A model generated the notes under the pieces. It was not told the origin of the DNA, did no database searches, and worked only from the letters and a program-made list of their open reading frames with translations. This document shows positions 1 to 5,407 of a stretch of DNA of 5,407 bases, piece after piece. The first letter of the stretch is position 1, and each line of letters opens with the position of its first letter. The DNA comes from Flavobacterium sp. (lineage in GTDB: Bacteria; Bacteroidota; Bacteroidia; Flavobacteriales; Flavobacteriaceae): assembly GCA_003449615.1 (NCBI GenBank), contig DMHA01000206.1, positions 1-5,407 of the forward strand, in the 5' to 3' direction. The position numbers were made by a program, and so were the translations under genes.

Positions 1-1064
1 CCTGAACCAGAAATTTGAAAATCCTCGATTGTTTTGGCAACAATATTGAAATTATTTGGCGTTTCAAAAGGAACGTGATCGACAAAAGATTCTCCATCAT
101 TAGCCACTAATTGTCCGTTGATGTAGGTTTGATGCACTTTAAAATCGACTAAATTTTCGACTATAATAAAATCAGCAGCATCGTTTTGTTTCAATAATCC
201 CACATTCATTTTGTAATGATAGACAGGATTCACACAAGCGGCTTGCAGGACTTTGAAAACGTCAATTCCTTTGGCAACAGCCCTAGCACAAAGCAAGTTG
301 ATGTGTCCCACAATCAAATCATCGGGATGCTTGTCATCTGAACAAAACATCATATTTTCGTAATTATTTGGAAGTAAATCAATCAGTGCTTCAAAGTTTT
401 TGGCAGCACTTCCTTCGCGAATGAGGACTTTCATTCCGAGCGATAATTTTTCTTCGGCTTCTTCAAAACTGAAACATTCGTGGTCGGTAGAAATTCCTGC
501 CGAAATATATTTTTTTACAGCTTCGCCTCTCAATCCTGGAGCGTGACCATCAACGGGTTTATTGAAATGTTTTGCCCATTCAATTTTTTTTAAAACTTCT
601 GTATCGTCAAACAAAACGCCGGGATAATTCATCATTTCCGCCAAGTAATAAATGTCGGGAGAAGCCATTAATGCTGCAATTCCTTCCGAATCGATAACAG
701 CGCCAGCAGTTTCAAAATTTGTTGCAGGAACACAAGATGGTGCGCCAAAATGGAATTTCAACGGCACTTTTTTGCCATTTTCAATCATATAGTAAACGCC
801 TGCCGAACCCAAAACATTGGCAATTTCGTGAGGGTCGGAAATGGTTGCGACTGTGCCGTGAAGCACTGCAATTTTGGCAAACTCTGAAGGAACGAGCATC
901 GAACTTTCGATATGAATGTGGGAATCGATAAATCCGGGCATAATGTAACTTTTGACCTCGTGTTTTTTTTCGATTATCGAAATGATTTTCCCGTTTTCGA
1001 CAGTGATTTCGCCAGCAAAAATGCGTCGATTTTGAATGTCAACAATTTGTCCTTGAATTTGCAT
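1..1064 (-). CDS. ade: Adenine deaminase, N-terminal part (runs off left edge)
   Basis: Adenine deaminase (EC 3.5.4.2) hydrolyses adenine to hypoxanthine plus ammonia in cytoplasmic purine salvage. The reading frame is open from an ATG at 1064 to the window edge: 354 codons plus two bases, with no frameshift. Visible amidohydrolase-superfamily motifs, in order, are [13 protein letters not shown] (about residues 43-55; metal ligands H49 and H51), SDPHE (76-80), DGHAPG (172-177), TDHE (193-196), [11 protein letters not shown] (about 240-250, with the expected catalytic Asp) and VGHIN (252-256). The C-terminal strand of the metallo-dependent hydrolase domain follows ([11 protein letters not shown]...NDAADFIIV). 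HIHIESS together with SDDKHPDD is diagnostic of Ade rather than of other amidohydrolases. Family members are usually about 540-590 residues, so the missing part is the C-terminal adenine deaminase domain. No upstream in-frame ATG precedes the stop codon near 1110, which supports this start. There is no Shine-Dalgarno; the leader just upstream is A-rich. Divergent from the barrel gene at 1198. Confidence 0.95.
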   Translation of the reverse strand, partial: MQIQGQIVDIQNRRIFAGEITVENGKIISIIEKKHEVKSYIMPGFIDSHIHIESSMLVPSEFAKIAVLHGTVATISDPHEIANVLGSAGVYYMIENGKKVPLKFHFGAPSCVPATNFETAGAVIDSEGIAALMASPDIYYLAEMMNYPGVLFDDTEVLKKIEWAKHFNKPVDGHAPGLRGEAVKKYISAGISTDHECFSFEEAEEKLSLGMKVLIREGSAAKNFEALIDLLPNNYENMMFCSDDKHPDDLIVGHINLLCARAVAKGIDVFKVLQAACVNPVYHYKMNVGLLKQNDAADFIIVENLVDFKVHQTYINGQLVANDGESFVDHVPFETPNNFNIVAKTIEDFQISGS

Positions 1065-1082
1065 TTTTTTGTGAGTTTCAGG

Positions 1083-1090
1083 CAAACCTA
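1083..1090 (-). promoter_or_regulatory. Candidate -7 promoter element for ade
   Basis: Read on the minus strand, these bases are TAGGTTTG, an exact match to the Bacteroidetes -7 consensus TAnnTTTG. They lie 18 bases upstream of the ade ATG, so the transcript would have a very short leader of roughly 10-15 nt. No clear -33 TTG is seen at the usual distance, so the call rests on the -7 match and position only. Confidence 0.3.
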
Positions 1091-1197
1091 ATAACTTTAA
1101 CCTGATTTGTTAATATTTGTAAATATATTCTATCTATCTAAAAAAATGGAATCTTATGGCTGTTTTTTTTGTAATTTTATCCCACTAAAGTTTTATT

Positions 1198-1899
1198 ATG
1201 CGATTTTTACTGATATGTTTCTTGTTTGTAATGGCACTTCCTGTTTTTTCGCAAGAAAAAATAAGTTCAGACAATGCCCCCAAAATAAAAATAGATTCCC
1301 TTTACCGTGAAGATCAGTTTTATTTTAGCTTTACTTTTACCACTTTACAAAATAAACCTAGTGGATTGACTCAAGATAAATTTTCCTCAGGGTTTTCATT
1401 GGGATTTCTTCGCGATTTTCCTATCAATAAAACTCGAACTATTGCAATTGCGCCAGGAATAGGACTTGCATACAATAATTACAATCAAAATCTAAAGATT
1501 TCGGAACAGAATAATGTTCTAGAATATTCCATTCTTGACTCGAATAGTTCTTTTGATAAGAACAAATTTAGTCAGTTGCTTGTTGAAGTGCCAATTGAAT
1601 TGAGATGGCGATCATCTACTTTTGAAAGTCATAAGTTTTGGCGGATTTATGGCGGATTTAAAATGGGCTATTTAATTTATGACAAATCAATTTATGAAGA
1701 CGTCAACGGAAAAATAATTGTCGAAAATAACAAAAACTTCAATGCTTTTCAATATGGAACTTATCTTTCAGTAGGATACAATTCGGTAAATGTATATGCC
1801 TATTATGGATTGAATTCGTTGTTTCAATCAGCCAAAACCAATACCGAATTAATTGATATGAATTCGCTCCATATTGGTTTTATGTTCTATATTTTATAG
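1198..1899 (+). CDS. PorT-like outer-membrane beta-barrel (porin family) protein
   Basis: A 233-residue predicted outer-membrane protein. Residues 1-19 form a signal peptide: Arg at position 2, a hydrophobic core (LLICFLFVMAL) and a VFSQ end typical of Bacteroidetes signal peptidase sites. The mature part alternates polar and hydrophobic/aromatic residues in short strands separated by Gly, Asn and Asp turns. Examples are FYFSFTFTTL (41-50), FSSGFSLGFLRDF (62-74), TIAIAPGIGLAYNNY (81-95), LLVEVPIELRWRSS (127-140), FWRIYGGFKMGYLI (147-160) and LHIGFMFYIL (224-233). The 'VEVPIELRW' strand followed by a GG-containing strand resembles the PorT/OMP_b-brl_2 family. It does not look like the type IX secretion protein PorT/SprT itself, whose typical N-terminal sequence I do not recognise here, so I give no symbol. 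The ATG at 1198 is chosen because the signal peptide begins exactly there. The gene has no co-transcribed neighbour that reveals its role. Function unknown; possibly a small barrel in envelope maintenance. Confidence 0.82.
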   Translation: MRFLLICFLFVMALPVFSQEKISSDNAPKIKIDSLYREDQFYFSFTFTTLQNKPSGLTQDKFSSGFSLGFLRDFPINKTRTIAIAPGIGLAYNNYNQNLKISEQNNVLEYSILDSNSSFDKNKFSQLLVEVPIELRWRSSTFESHKFWRIYGGFKMGYLIYDKSIYEDVNGKIIVENNKNFNAFQYGTYLSVGYNSVNVYAYYGLNSLFQSAKTNTELIDMNSLHIGFMFYIL

Positions 1900-1947
1900 G
1901 TAAAATCTATGGTTATAAAATTGCAATTGAATTAAAATTGAAGATTT

Positions 1948-1998
1948 GATTATATTATCCATTTAAAATGATTCAAAGATTTCATTTTAAATATAATC
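1948..1998 (+). other. AT-rich hairpin downstream of the PorT-like gene
   Basis: The arms ATTTAAAATGA (1961-1971) and TCATTTTAAAT (1982-1992) are perfect 11-bp inverted repeats around a 10-base loop. An outer pair, GATTAT (1948-1953) with ATAATC (1993-1998), extends the stem across a 7-base bulge on the left side. It begins 48 bases after the preceding stop codon. It contains almost no G-C pairs and has no T run directly after it, so it is at best a weak terminator or an mRNA 3' structure. Its role is undetermined. Confidence 0.4.
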
Positions 1999-2017
1999 TA
2001 AATCACGTTAAATATTT

Positions 2018-2050
2018 TTTAATAATAAAACTAAATTTAATAATAAAACT
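2018..2050. repeat. 15-bp tandem-like direct repeat, 18-bp period
   Basis: TTTAATAATAAAACT occurs at 2018-2032 and again, without mismatch, at 2036-2050, so the period is 18 bases with a 3-base spacer. It lies in AT-rich intergenic sequence. It may be a slippage product; no binding factor can be named. Confidence 0.55.
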
Positions 2051-2240
2051 TGAAATTGATTTTTACTCATTTCTAAAATCTGAAGTTTTTTTGACTACAA
2101 AATGGTTTTATTTATATATTTATTTCAATATTATGAAGAAGGATTAACAAAAAAAGTATTCAAACTTTAACAATTTAATAAATTTTCTTTTCTTTAGTAA
2201 GTTTAATTCACAGTTCATTTTAATCTATTCAAATAATAAA

Positions 2241-2248
2241 TACATTTG
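2241..2248 (+). promoter_or_regulatory. Candidate -7 promoter element for the DUF5723 gene
   Basis: TACATTTG matches the Bacteroidetes -7 consensus TAnnTTTG exactly and lies 26 bases upstream of the ATG at 2275. Transcription would start about 2253-2256, giving a short leader rich in A and C with no Shine-Dalgarno, as is usual in this phylum. The expected -33 TTG is not evident; the region near 2216-2222 is only T-rich. Confidence 0.45.
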
Positions 2249-2274
2249 TATCTTCAAACCAAAACCAAAAAAAC

Positions 2275-3636
2275 ATGAAAAAATTATTACTATTTCTATT
2301 CTTATTAGTTTCTATTACTTTTGCCAACGCACAATCTTTTCTGGGTTATTATCACGATAATTATGCAGGTGTTCAAGGAGTTTTATATAACCCTGCCACG
2401 ATAGTTGATTCGCGTTTCAAAACCGATTTTAATCTATTCTCTTTTAGTACCTCTATTGGCAATGATTTGTATGCGGTAGAATTTTCTGAAGCATTAAAAT
2501 CGGGTTATGACTTTGATATTCAGGCAAAAAAATCGTTTAGTAATTCCAACAATGCAGCTGTTAATCTCGATTTAATGGGGCCTGCCTTTATGTTTAATAT
2601 TACCCCTAAACATAGTTTGGCTGTATTTACTAGAGCAAGGTCGTTCGTGAATTTAGTTGAAATGAACGGTTATTTGATAAACGAATTGTCCAAAGAAAAA
2701 GATAAAAATGACTTTAATTATGTCGTTGGAAATCCAAATTTTACTGCCAATTCTTGGAGCGAATTTGGTTTGTCTTATGCCTCGGTTTTATATCAAAAAG
2801 GAGTTCACTTTTTAAAAGGCGGTATCACTGTTAAATACCTACAAGGAATTGCAAACGCCCATTTTAAGGGAGAAAACGTTACCTTGGAATATGTTGAAAA
2901 CACTACTGATCCAGAATTGAGCGAATACACATCTACAGGAACTGCAATATATGGAACAAGCCAAGATTTTGAAGAAAACTCAACTATTAATATTGATTCT
3001 AATTCAAGAGGGTTGGGTTTTGACCTTGGTTTAGTTTATGAATGGAGACCCGATTTTGATACTACTAAAAAAGAGGTTGCTAATTTCAAAGAAATGAACA
3101 AATACAAACTGCGTTTTAGTTTCTCTCTTACCGATTTAGGAAGTATAAATTACAAAAAGGGCATTCGCAAAAAATACGATTTGAATAATACCATAAATCA
3201 AGATGATTATGATAATGCGGATAGTTTTGATGTGTTTTTGAGTGATTTCTATACTGAAACAGAGGTTAGCGGAGCAGTTAAATCAAATTTACCAACCGCC
3301 TTACACACAGACATAGATTGGAATTTGCACAAGAAATTCTATTTGAACATTAATGGCGATTTTAGTTTGGTCGATAATGGGGCGTTAAACCAAATTAGTA
3401 TTGAAAATCGTTTAAGTCTTACCCCTCGATTTGAATCAAAATGGGTTAGTTTTTATGTTCCTTTTTCGTTTATGCAATATAGTGGCACAAGATTAGGTCT
3501 TGGGTTAAGAACTGGAGTGTTTTTTATTGGTTCAGGTTCGGCATTATCAAGTCTATTTGCTAAAGAATCTAAAGGAATAGACGTTCAATTTGGTGTAAAA
3601 ATTCCTGTGTTTCAAAAAAAAATTAAAACCAATTGA
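2275..3636 (+). CDS. DUF5723 family predicted outer-membrane beta-barrel protein
   Basis: A 453-residue secreted protein. Residues 1-20 are a clear signal peptide: KK, a Leu/Phe-rich core, then ANAQ. Immediately after comes the segment by which I recognise the DUF5723 family of Bacteroidetes: NYAGVQGVLYNPATIVDSR (about 29-47) followed by F/Y-K-x-D-x-N-L-F-S. The rest is mostly amphipathic beta strands with Gly/Asn/Asp turns. Examples are the 'LRFSFSLTDLGSINYKKG' strand pair near 278-295, 'LPTALHTDIDWNLHKKFYLN' near 340-360, and a run of strands to the C-terminus ending KIPVFQKKIKTN. This is the layout of a large outer-membrane barrel of the PorP/OmpP1-like type. Some longer DUF5723 proteins carry a C-terminal OmpA-like domain; none is present here. 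No type IX secretion C-terminal sorting domain is seen. The biochemical role is unknown; the surface barrel location is inferred from family and strand pattern. It appears to be transcribed alone from the -7 element at 2241. Confidence 0.85.
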   Translation: MKKLLLFLFLLVSITFANAQSFLGYYHDNYAGVQGVLYNPATIVDSRFKTDFNLFSFSTSIGNDLYAVEFSEALKSGYDFDIQAKKSFSNSNNAAVNLDLMGPAFMFNITPKHSLAVFTRARSFVNLVEMNGYLINELSKEKDKNDFNYVVGNPNFTANSWSEFGLSYASVLYQKGVHFLKGGITVKYLQGIANAHFKGENVTLEYVENTTDPELSEYTSTGTAIYGTSQDFEENSTINIDSNSRGLGFDLGLVYEWRPDFDTTKKEVANFKEMNKYKLRFSFSLTDLGSINYKKGIRKKYDLNNTINQDDYDNADSFDVFLSDFYTETEVSGAVKSNLPTALHTDIDWNLHKKFYLNINGDFSLVDNGALNQISIENRLSLTPRFESKWVSFYVPFSFMQYSGTRLGLGLRTGVFFIGSGSALSSLFAKESKGIDVQFGVKIPVFQKKIKTN

Positions 3637-3639
3637 TTT

Positions 3640-3671
3640 TTTGACATTTCTAATATTCCTGATAAATTTTG
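3640..3671 (+). promoter_or_regulatory. Weak candidate promoter for cysK
   Basis: A TTTG at 3640-3643 is followed after about 20 bases by AAATTTTG (3664-3671), which differs from the -7 consensus TAnnTTTG only at its first base. If used, it would give cysK an unusually long leader of about 200 nt. No better match is seen closer to the cysK start. The element abuts the end of the DUF5723 gene, so read-through from that gene is an alternative source of cysK transcript. Confidence 0.2.
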
Positions 3672-3878
3672 TTGAATTGAATTGCATTTATTAATTGAAT
3701 TCGCATTTTAAATCACTTCATTAAGCTTAAAAAAACTTTCATTTTTTTGAAACACTAAAATTTCAATAACAATGCTTCGTTCCAGATGCAATGAAGTTTA
3801 GAAAATTTTATTTTCAACCCAATTGATTTTATGAAAATTAGCAATCCTTAAAAGAGTATAATTCAAACTATAATAAAT

Positions 3879-4790
3879 ATGAGAGCAATAAATATTTTAG
3901 AAACCATTGGAAATACTCCCGTAGTTAAAATCAATAAGTTGTTTGGAAACGGCAAAGAAGTTTGGATTAAACTAGAAAAATCGAATCCCGGAAATAGCAT
4001 CAAAGACAGAATCGCTGTCGCAATGATTGAAGACGCCGAAAGTAAAGGATTATTGAATTCAGAAAGTGTAATTATCGAACCAACATCAGGAAACACGGGA
4101 ATTGGATTGGCTTTGGTTGCCGCAGTCAAAGGATACAAAGTAATTTTGGTAATGCCAGAATCGATGAGTGTGGAACGCCGAAAATTAATGGAAATTTACG
4201 GAGCCGAATTTGTCCTTACGCCTCGCGAAAAAGGAATGAAAGGCGCTATCGAAAAAGCAGCCGAATTGGTCTTGGAAACTCCAAAAGCTTGGTCGCCAAA
4301 ACAGTTTGACAATCCAGCCAATGTTGCCATTCACGAACGAACAACTGCCCAAGAAATTATTGCCGATTTTCCTAATGGTTTAGATTATGTCATCACAGGC
4401 GTTGGAACTGGCGGACACATTACAGGCATTGCCAAAGTATTGAAAGCCAAATTTCCGAATGTAAAAGTAATCGCTGTCGAACCTGAATTGTCACCAGTTT
4501 TGAGCGGTGGAACATCTGGTCCACATCCTTTGCAAGGCATTGGAGCTGGTTTCGTACCTTCAATATACAGTAGCAATTTAATTGACGAAATAGTCCAAGT
4601 GAGCAAAGACGATGCTTTTGAATATGCCCGAAAAATAGCCAAAGAAGAAGGAATTCTTGTTGGGATTTCGACAGGAGCTTCATTAGCAGCTGTCGCCAAA
4701 AAACTAGAAACTATTCCAGACGGCTCGGTTGTGCTAACCTTTAATTACGATACTGGTGAAAGATATTTATCTATCGAAGGGTTGTTTTAG
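3879..4790 (+). CDS. cysK: Cysteine synthase A (O-acetylserine sulfhydrylase)
   Basis: A PLP enzyme (EC 2.5.1.47) that makes L-cysteine from O-acetyl-L-serine and sulfide in the cytoplasm, the last step of sulfur assimilation. All expected motifs of the fold-II beta-family are present. They are ETIGNTPVV at the N-terminus, [11 protein letters not shown] with the Schiff-base lysine K42, and the substrate-binding loop PTSGNTGIG (68-76). [19 protein letters not shown] follows, then the phosphate-binding [10 protein letters not shown] (174-183) and GISTGAS (262-268), whose S264 should contact the PLP ring nitrogen. [11 protein letters not shown] (117-127) and [19 protein letters not shown] favour CysK over CysM or cystathionine beta-synthase; no regulatory CBS domain is attached. 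At 303 residues it is slightly shorter than enterobacterial CysK (about 320) but complete. The ATG at 3879 places the conserved ETIGNTP at the usual distance. No serine acetyltransferase (cysE) is adjacent inside the window. It is followed 20 bases later by the double terminator. Confidence 0.95.
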   Translation: MRAINILETIGNTPVVKINKLFGNGKEVWIKLEKSNPGNSIKDRIAVAMIEDAESKGLLNSESVIIEPTSGNTGIGLALVAAVKGYKVILVMPESMSVERRKLMEIYGAEFVLTPREKGMKGAIEKAAELVLETPKAWSPKQFDNPANVAIHERTTAQEIIADFPNGLDYVITGVGTGGHITGIAKVLKAKFPNVKVIAVEPELSPVLSGGTSGPHPLQGIGAGFVPSIYSSNLIDEIVQVSKDDAFEYARKIAKEEGILVGISTGASLAAVAKKLETIPDGSVVLTFNYDTGERYLSIEGLF

Positions 4791-4810
4791 TTTTTAAATT
4801 TGTGGATTAT

Positions 4811-4845
4811 AAAAAGGTTCCAGCCTTTTGAAGGCTGGAAGCTTT
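4811..4845. terminator. Terminator hairpin 1 between cysK and rpmA (probably bidirectional)
   Basis: The arms TTCCAGCCTT (4818-4827) and AAGGCTGGAA (4831-4840) are a perfect 10-bp inverted repeat with a three-base loop. The stem continues by four more pairs (4813-4816 with 4842-4845) after a single G/G mismatch. On the plus strand it is followed by TTTATTTT, suiting termination of cysK; on the minus strand the hairpin is followed by a run of five T, so it could back up the rpmA terminator. It lies 20 bases after the cysK stop. Confidence 0.75.
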
Positions 4846-4858
4846 ATTTTAGAAACAA

Positions 4859-4892
4859 AAAACCCGTTCCGATTTTTATCGGGACGGGTTTT
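4859..4892. terminator. Terminator hairpin 2, bidirectional, rpmA side
   Basis: The left arm AAAACCCGTTCCGAT (4859-4873) pairs with the right arm ATCGGGACGGGTTTT (4878-4892) around a TTTT loop, giving a 15-bp stem with one T/G position. On the plus strand it ends in TTTT. On the minus strand it ends in a run of six T. It lies 21 bases beyond the rpmA stop codon, the right place to end the rplU-rpmA transcript. It is the strongest intrinsic terminator in the window. Confidence 0.88.
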
Positions 4893-4913
4893 CTAATAAA
4901 TTGAATAAATCAG

Positions 4914-5180
4914 TTATGCTTCAACTTCAAATGGAAGTATCGATACATACGATTTATTATCTCTTTTCTTTTGGAACTCAACAACTCCATCTACTCTTGC
5001 GTGTAGGGTGTGATCTTTACTAATGTAAACATTTTCACCTGGATTGTGTTTTGAACCTCTTTGTCTTACGATGATGTTCCCTGCAATAGCAGCTTGTCCA
5101 CCAAAAATCTTAACGCCTAAACGTTGTGATGCTGATTCTCTACCATTCTTGGAACTACCGACACCTTTTTTGTGAGCCAT
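4914..5180 (-). CDS. rpmA: 50S ribosomal protein L27 (bL27)
   Basis: A complete 88-residue L27, a large-subunit protein whose N-terminal tail reaches the peptidyl-transferase centre and helps position tRNA. The diagnostic N-terminus [16 protein letters not shown] is followed by [11 protein letters not shown] (18-28), [16 protein letters not shown] (36-51) and [15 protein letters not shown], matching bacterial L27 throughout. The protein begins directly with MAHKK, so it lacks the cleavable N-terminal extension found in many Firmicutes. Length is normal (about 85-90). The gene lies 23 bases downstream of rplU on the same strand, the standard rplU-rpmA operon order. No Shine-Dalgarno is visible before the ATG, only AT-rich sequence. 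Terminator hairpin 2 follows the stop codon. Confidence 0.98.
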   Translation of the reverse strand: MAHKKGVGSSKNGRESASQRLGVKIFGGQAAIAGNIIVRQRGSKHNPGENVYISKDHTLHARVDGVVEFQKKRDNKSYVSILPFEVEA

Positions 5181-5203
5181 GACGTATTGGTTTTATATTG
5201 TTA

Positions 5204-5407
5204 CTATTCTTGTGTTTCTTCTTTTTTAGCCTTTGGGGCTTTTTTTACTTTAGGAGCAACAACTTCTTCGGTTGTTACTTCTTCTTTAGCTATTTCAACA
5301 GTTTCTTTTTTGGCAGCTACTTTTTTAGGGGCCGAAACTGAAATACCTTCGATTACAATTTGGGTAAGATACTGACGGTGACCGTTCCTCTTTTTGTAAC
5401 CTTTTCT
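5204..5407 (-). CDS. rplU: 50S ribosomal protein L21 (bL21), C-terminal part (runs off right edge)
   Basis: The last 67 codons of L21, a 23S rRNA-binding protein of the large subunit, are present; the N-terminal part lies outside the window. The identifying segment is RKGYKKRNGHRQYLTQIVIEGI (visible residues 1-22), which corresponds to the conserved C-terminal end of bL21 (E. coli: ...HRQWFTDVKITGISA). Where the E. coli protein ends, this one continues for about 41 residues of low-complexity sequence rich in Lys, Glu, Ala, Val and Pro (KKVAAKKETVE..., ...APKVKKAPKAKKEETQE). Such charged tails are known in Bacteroidetes L21 and are probably disordered. The stop codon TAG is at 5204-5206, followed 23 bases later by rpmA on the same strand. 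Confidence 0.95.
   Translation of the reverse strand, partial: RKGYKKRNGHRQYLTQIVIEGISVSAPKKVAAKKETVEIAKEEVTTEEVVAPKVKKAPKAKKEETQE

Larger units (their letters stand above)
1900..2274. other. 375-bp AT-rich intergenic region
   Basis: No convincing gene lies between the two barrel genes. Contents: an AT-rich hairpin (1948-1998), a 15-bp direct repeat with an 18-bp period (2018-2050), and near the right end a -7 promoter element (2241-2248) followed by an A/C-rich leader into the next start. A 59-codon open frame (1968-2147) is present, but its composition (Ile, Lys, Phe, Leu, Tyr, Asn) is what AT-rich noncoding DNA gives by chance. The gap and the internal promoter suggest that the two barrel genes are separate transcription units. 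Confidence 0.7.

Noticed and set aside
719..931. Plus-strand open frame of 70 codons
   Set aside because: It lies opposite the adenine deaminase gene, whose minus-strand translation is motif-rich and continuous; the plus-strand peptide resembles nothing and has no signal for a start.
1111..1119. TAATATTTG as a -7 promoter element for the PorT-like gene
   Set aside because: It has one base too many between TA and TTTG and no -33 element at a suitable distance; too weak to annotate.
1107..1310. Plus-strand open frame of 67 codons overlapping the PorT-like gene start
   Set aside because: It needs a non-ATG start, overlaps the signal-peptide region of the better-supported gene in another frame, and shows no family features.
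3629..3830. 12-bp repeat CCAATTGATTTT at 3629-3640 and 3819-3830, considered as attachment-site-like flanks of a small insertion
   Set aside because: The sequence is short and AT-rich, one copy overlaps the end of the DUF5723 gene, and the 178 bases between contain no gene or mobile-element feature; chance is the simpler explanation.
3863..4138. Minus-strand open frame of 91 codons opposite cysK
   Set aside because: It is fully antisense to the conserved N-terminal half of CysK; the long frame is a by-product of cysK codon usage.
4385..4699. Two overlapping minus-strand open frames (4385-4699 and 4420-4683) opposite cysK
   Set aside because: Both are antisense to the conserved PLP-binding part of CysK and have no recognisable domains.
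5172..5375. Plus-strand open frame of 67 codons with hydrophobic sequence
   Set aside because: It is antisense to the rplU 3' end; the Ser/Phe/Leu-rich peptide is the complement of the Lys/Glu-rich L21 tail, not a membrane protein.
1..5407. A mobile, defence or other previously undescribed system
   Set aside because: All clear genes are housekeeping or envelope genes of known families; no transposase, integrase, nuclease, toxin, reverse transcriptase, CRISPR repeats or tRNA-associated junction is visible.

Overview
The window looks like chromosomal DNA of a Flavobacteriaceae member, most likely Flavobacterium or a close relative. The DNA is AT-rich and no Shine-Dalgarno sequences are visible; starts are instead preceded by A-rich leaders. 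Two places match the Bacteroidetes -7 promoter element TAnnTTTG exactly. Two genes encode outer-membrane barrel families typical of this phylum, and ribosomal protein L21 carries a Lys/Glu/Ala-rich C-terminal tail of the kind common there. The species assignment is inference.

Layout from left to right. Positions 1-1064 (minus strand) hold the N-terminal 354 codons of adenine deaminase (ade), which runs off the left edge. Divergently from it, 1198-1899 (plus) encodes a small secreted PorT-like outer-membrane beta-barrel protein. A 375-bp AT-rich gap with a hairpin and a short direct repeat leads, through a recognisable -7 element, to 2275-3636 (plus), a DUF5723-family predicted outer-membrane barrel. 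A 242-bp gap then precedes cysK (3879-4790, plus), the O-acetylserine sulfhydrylase. cysK converges on the rplU-rpmA ribosomal protein operon (minus). rpmA (L27) is complete at 4914-5180 and the 3' end of rplU (L21) reaches the right edge. Two stacked hairpins at 4811-4892 separate the convergent units and look able to stop transcription in both directions.

The genes do not form one pathway. Purine salvage (ade), cysteine synthesis (cysK) and translation (rplU, rpmA) are housekeeping functions. The two barrel proteins are envelope proteins of unknown specific role. I see no mobile element, CRISPR array, tRNA, rRNA, toxin-antitoxin pair or defence locus, and no convincing evidence of a new biological system. 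The points worth a second look are the double bidirectional terminator, the uncharacterised DUF5723 barrel, the L21 tail and small repeats with an 18-bp period in both AT-rich gaps.
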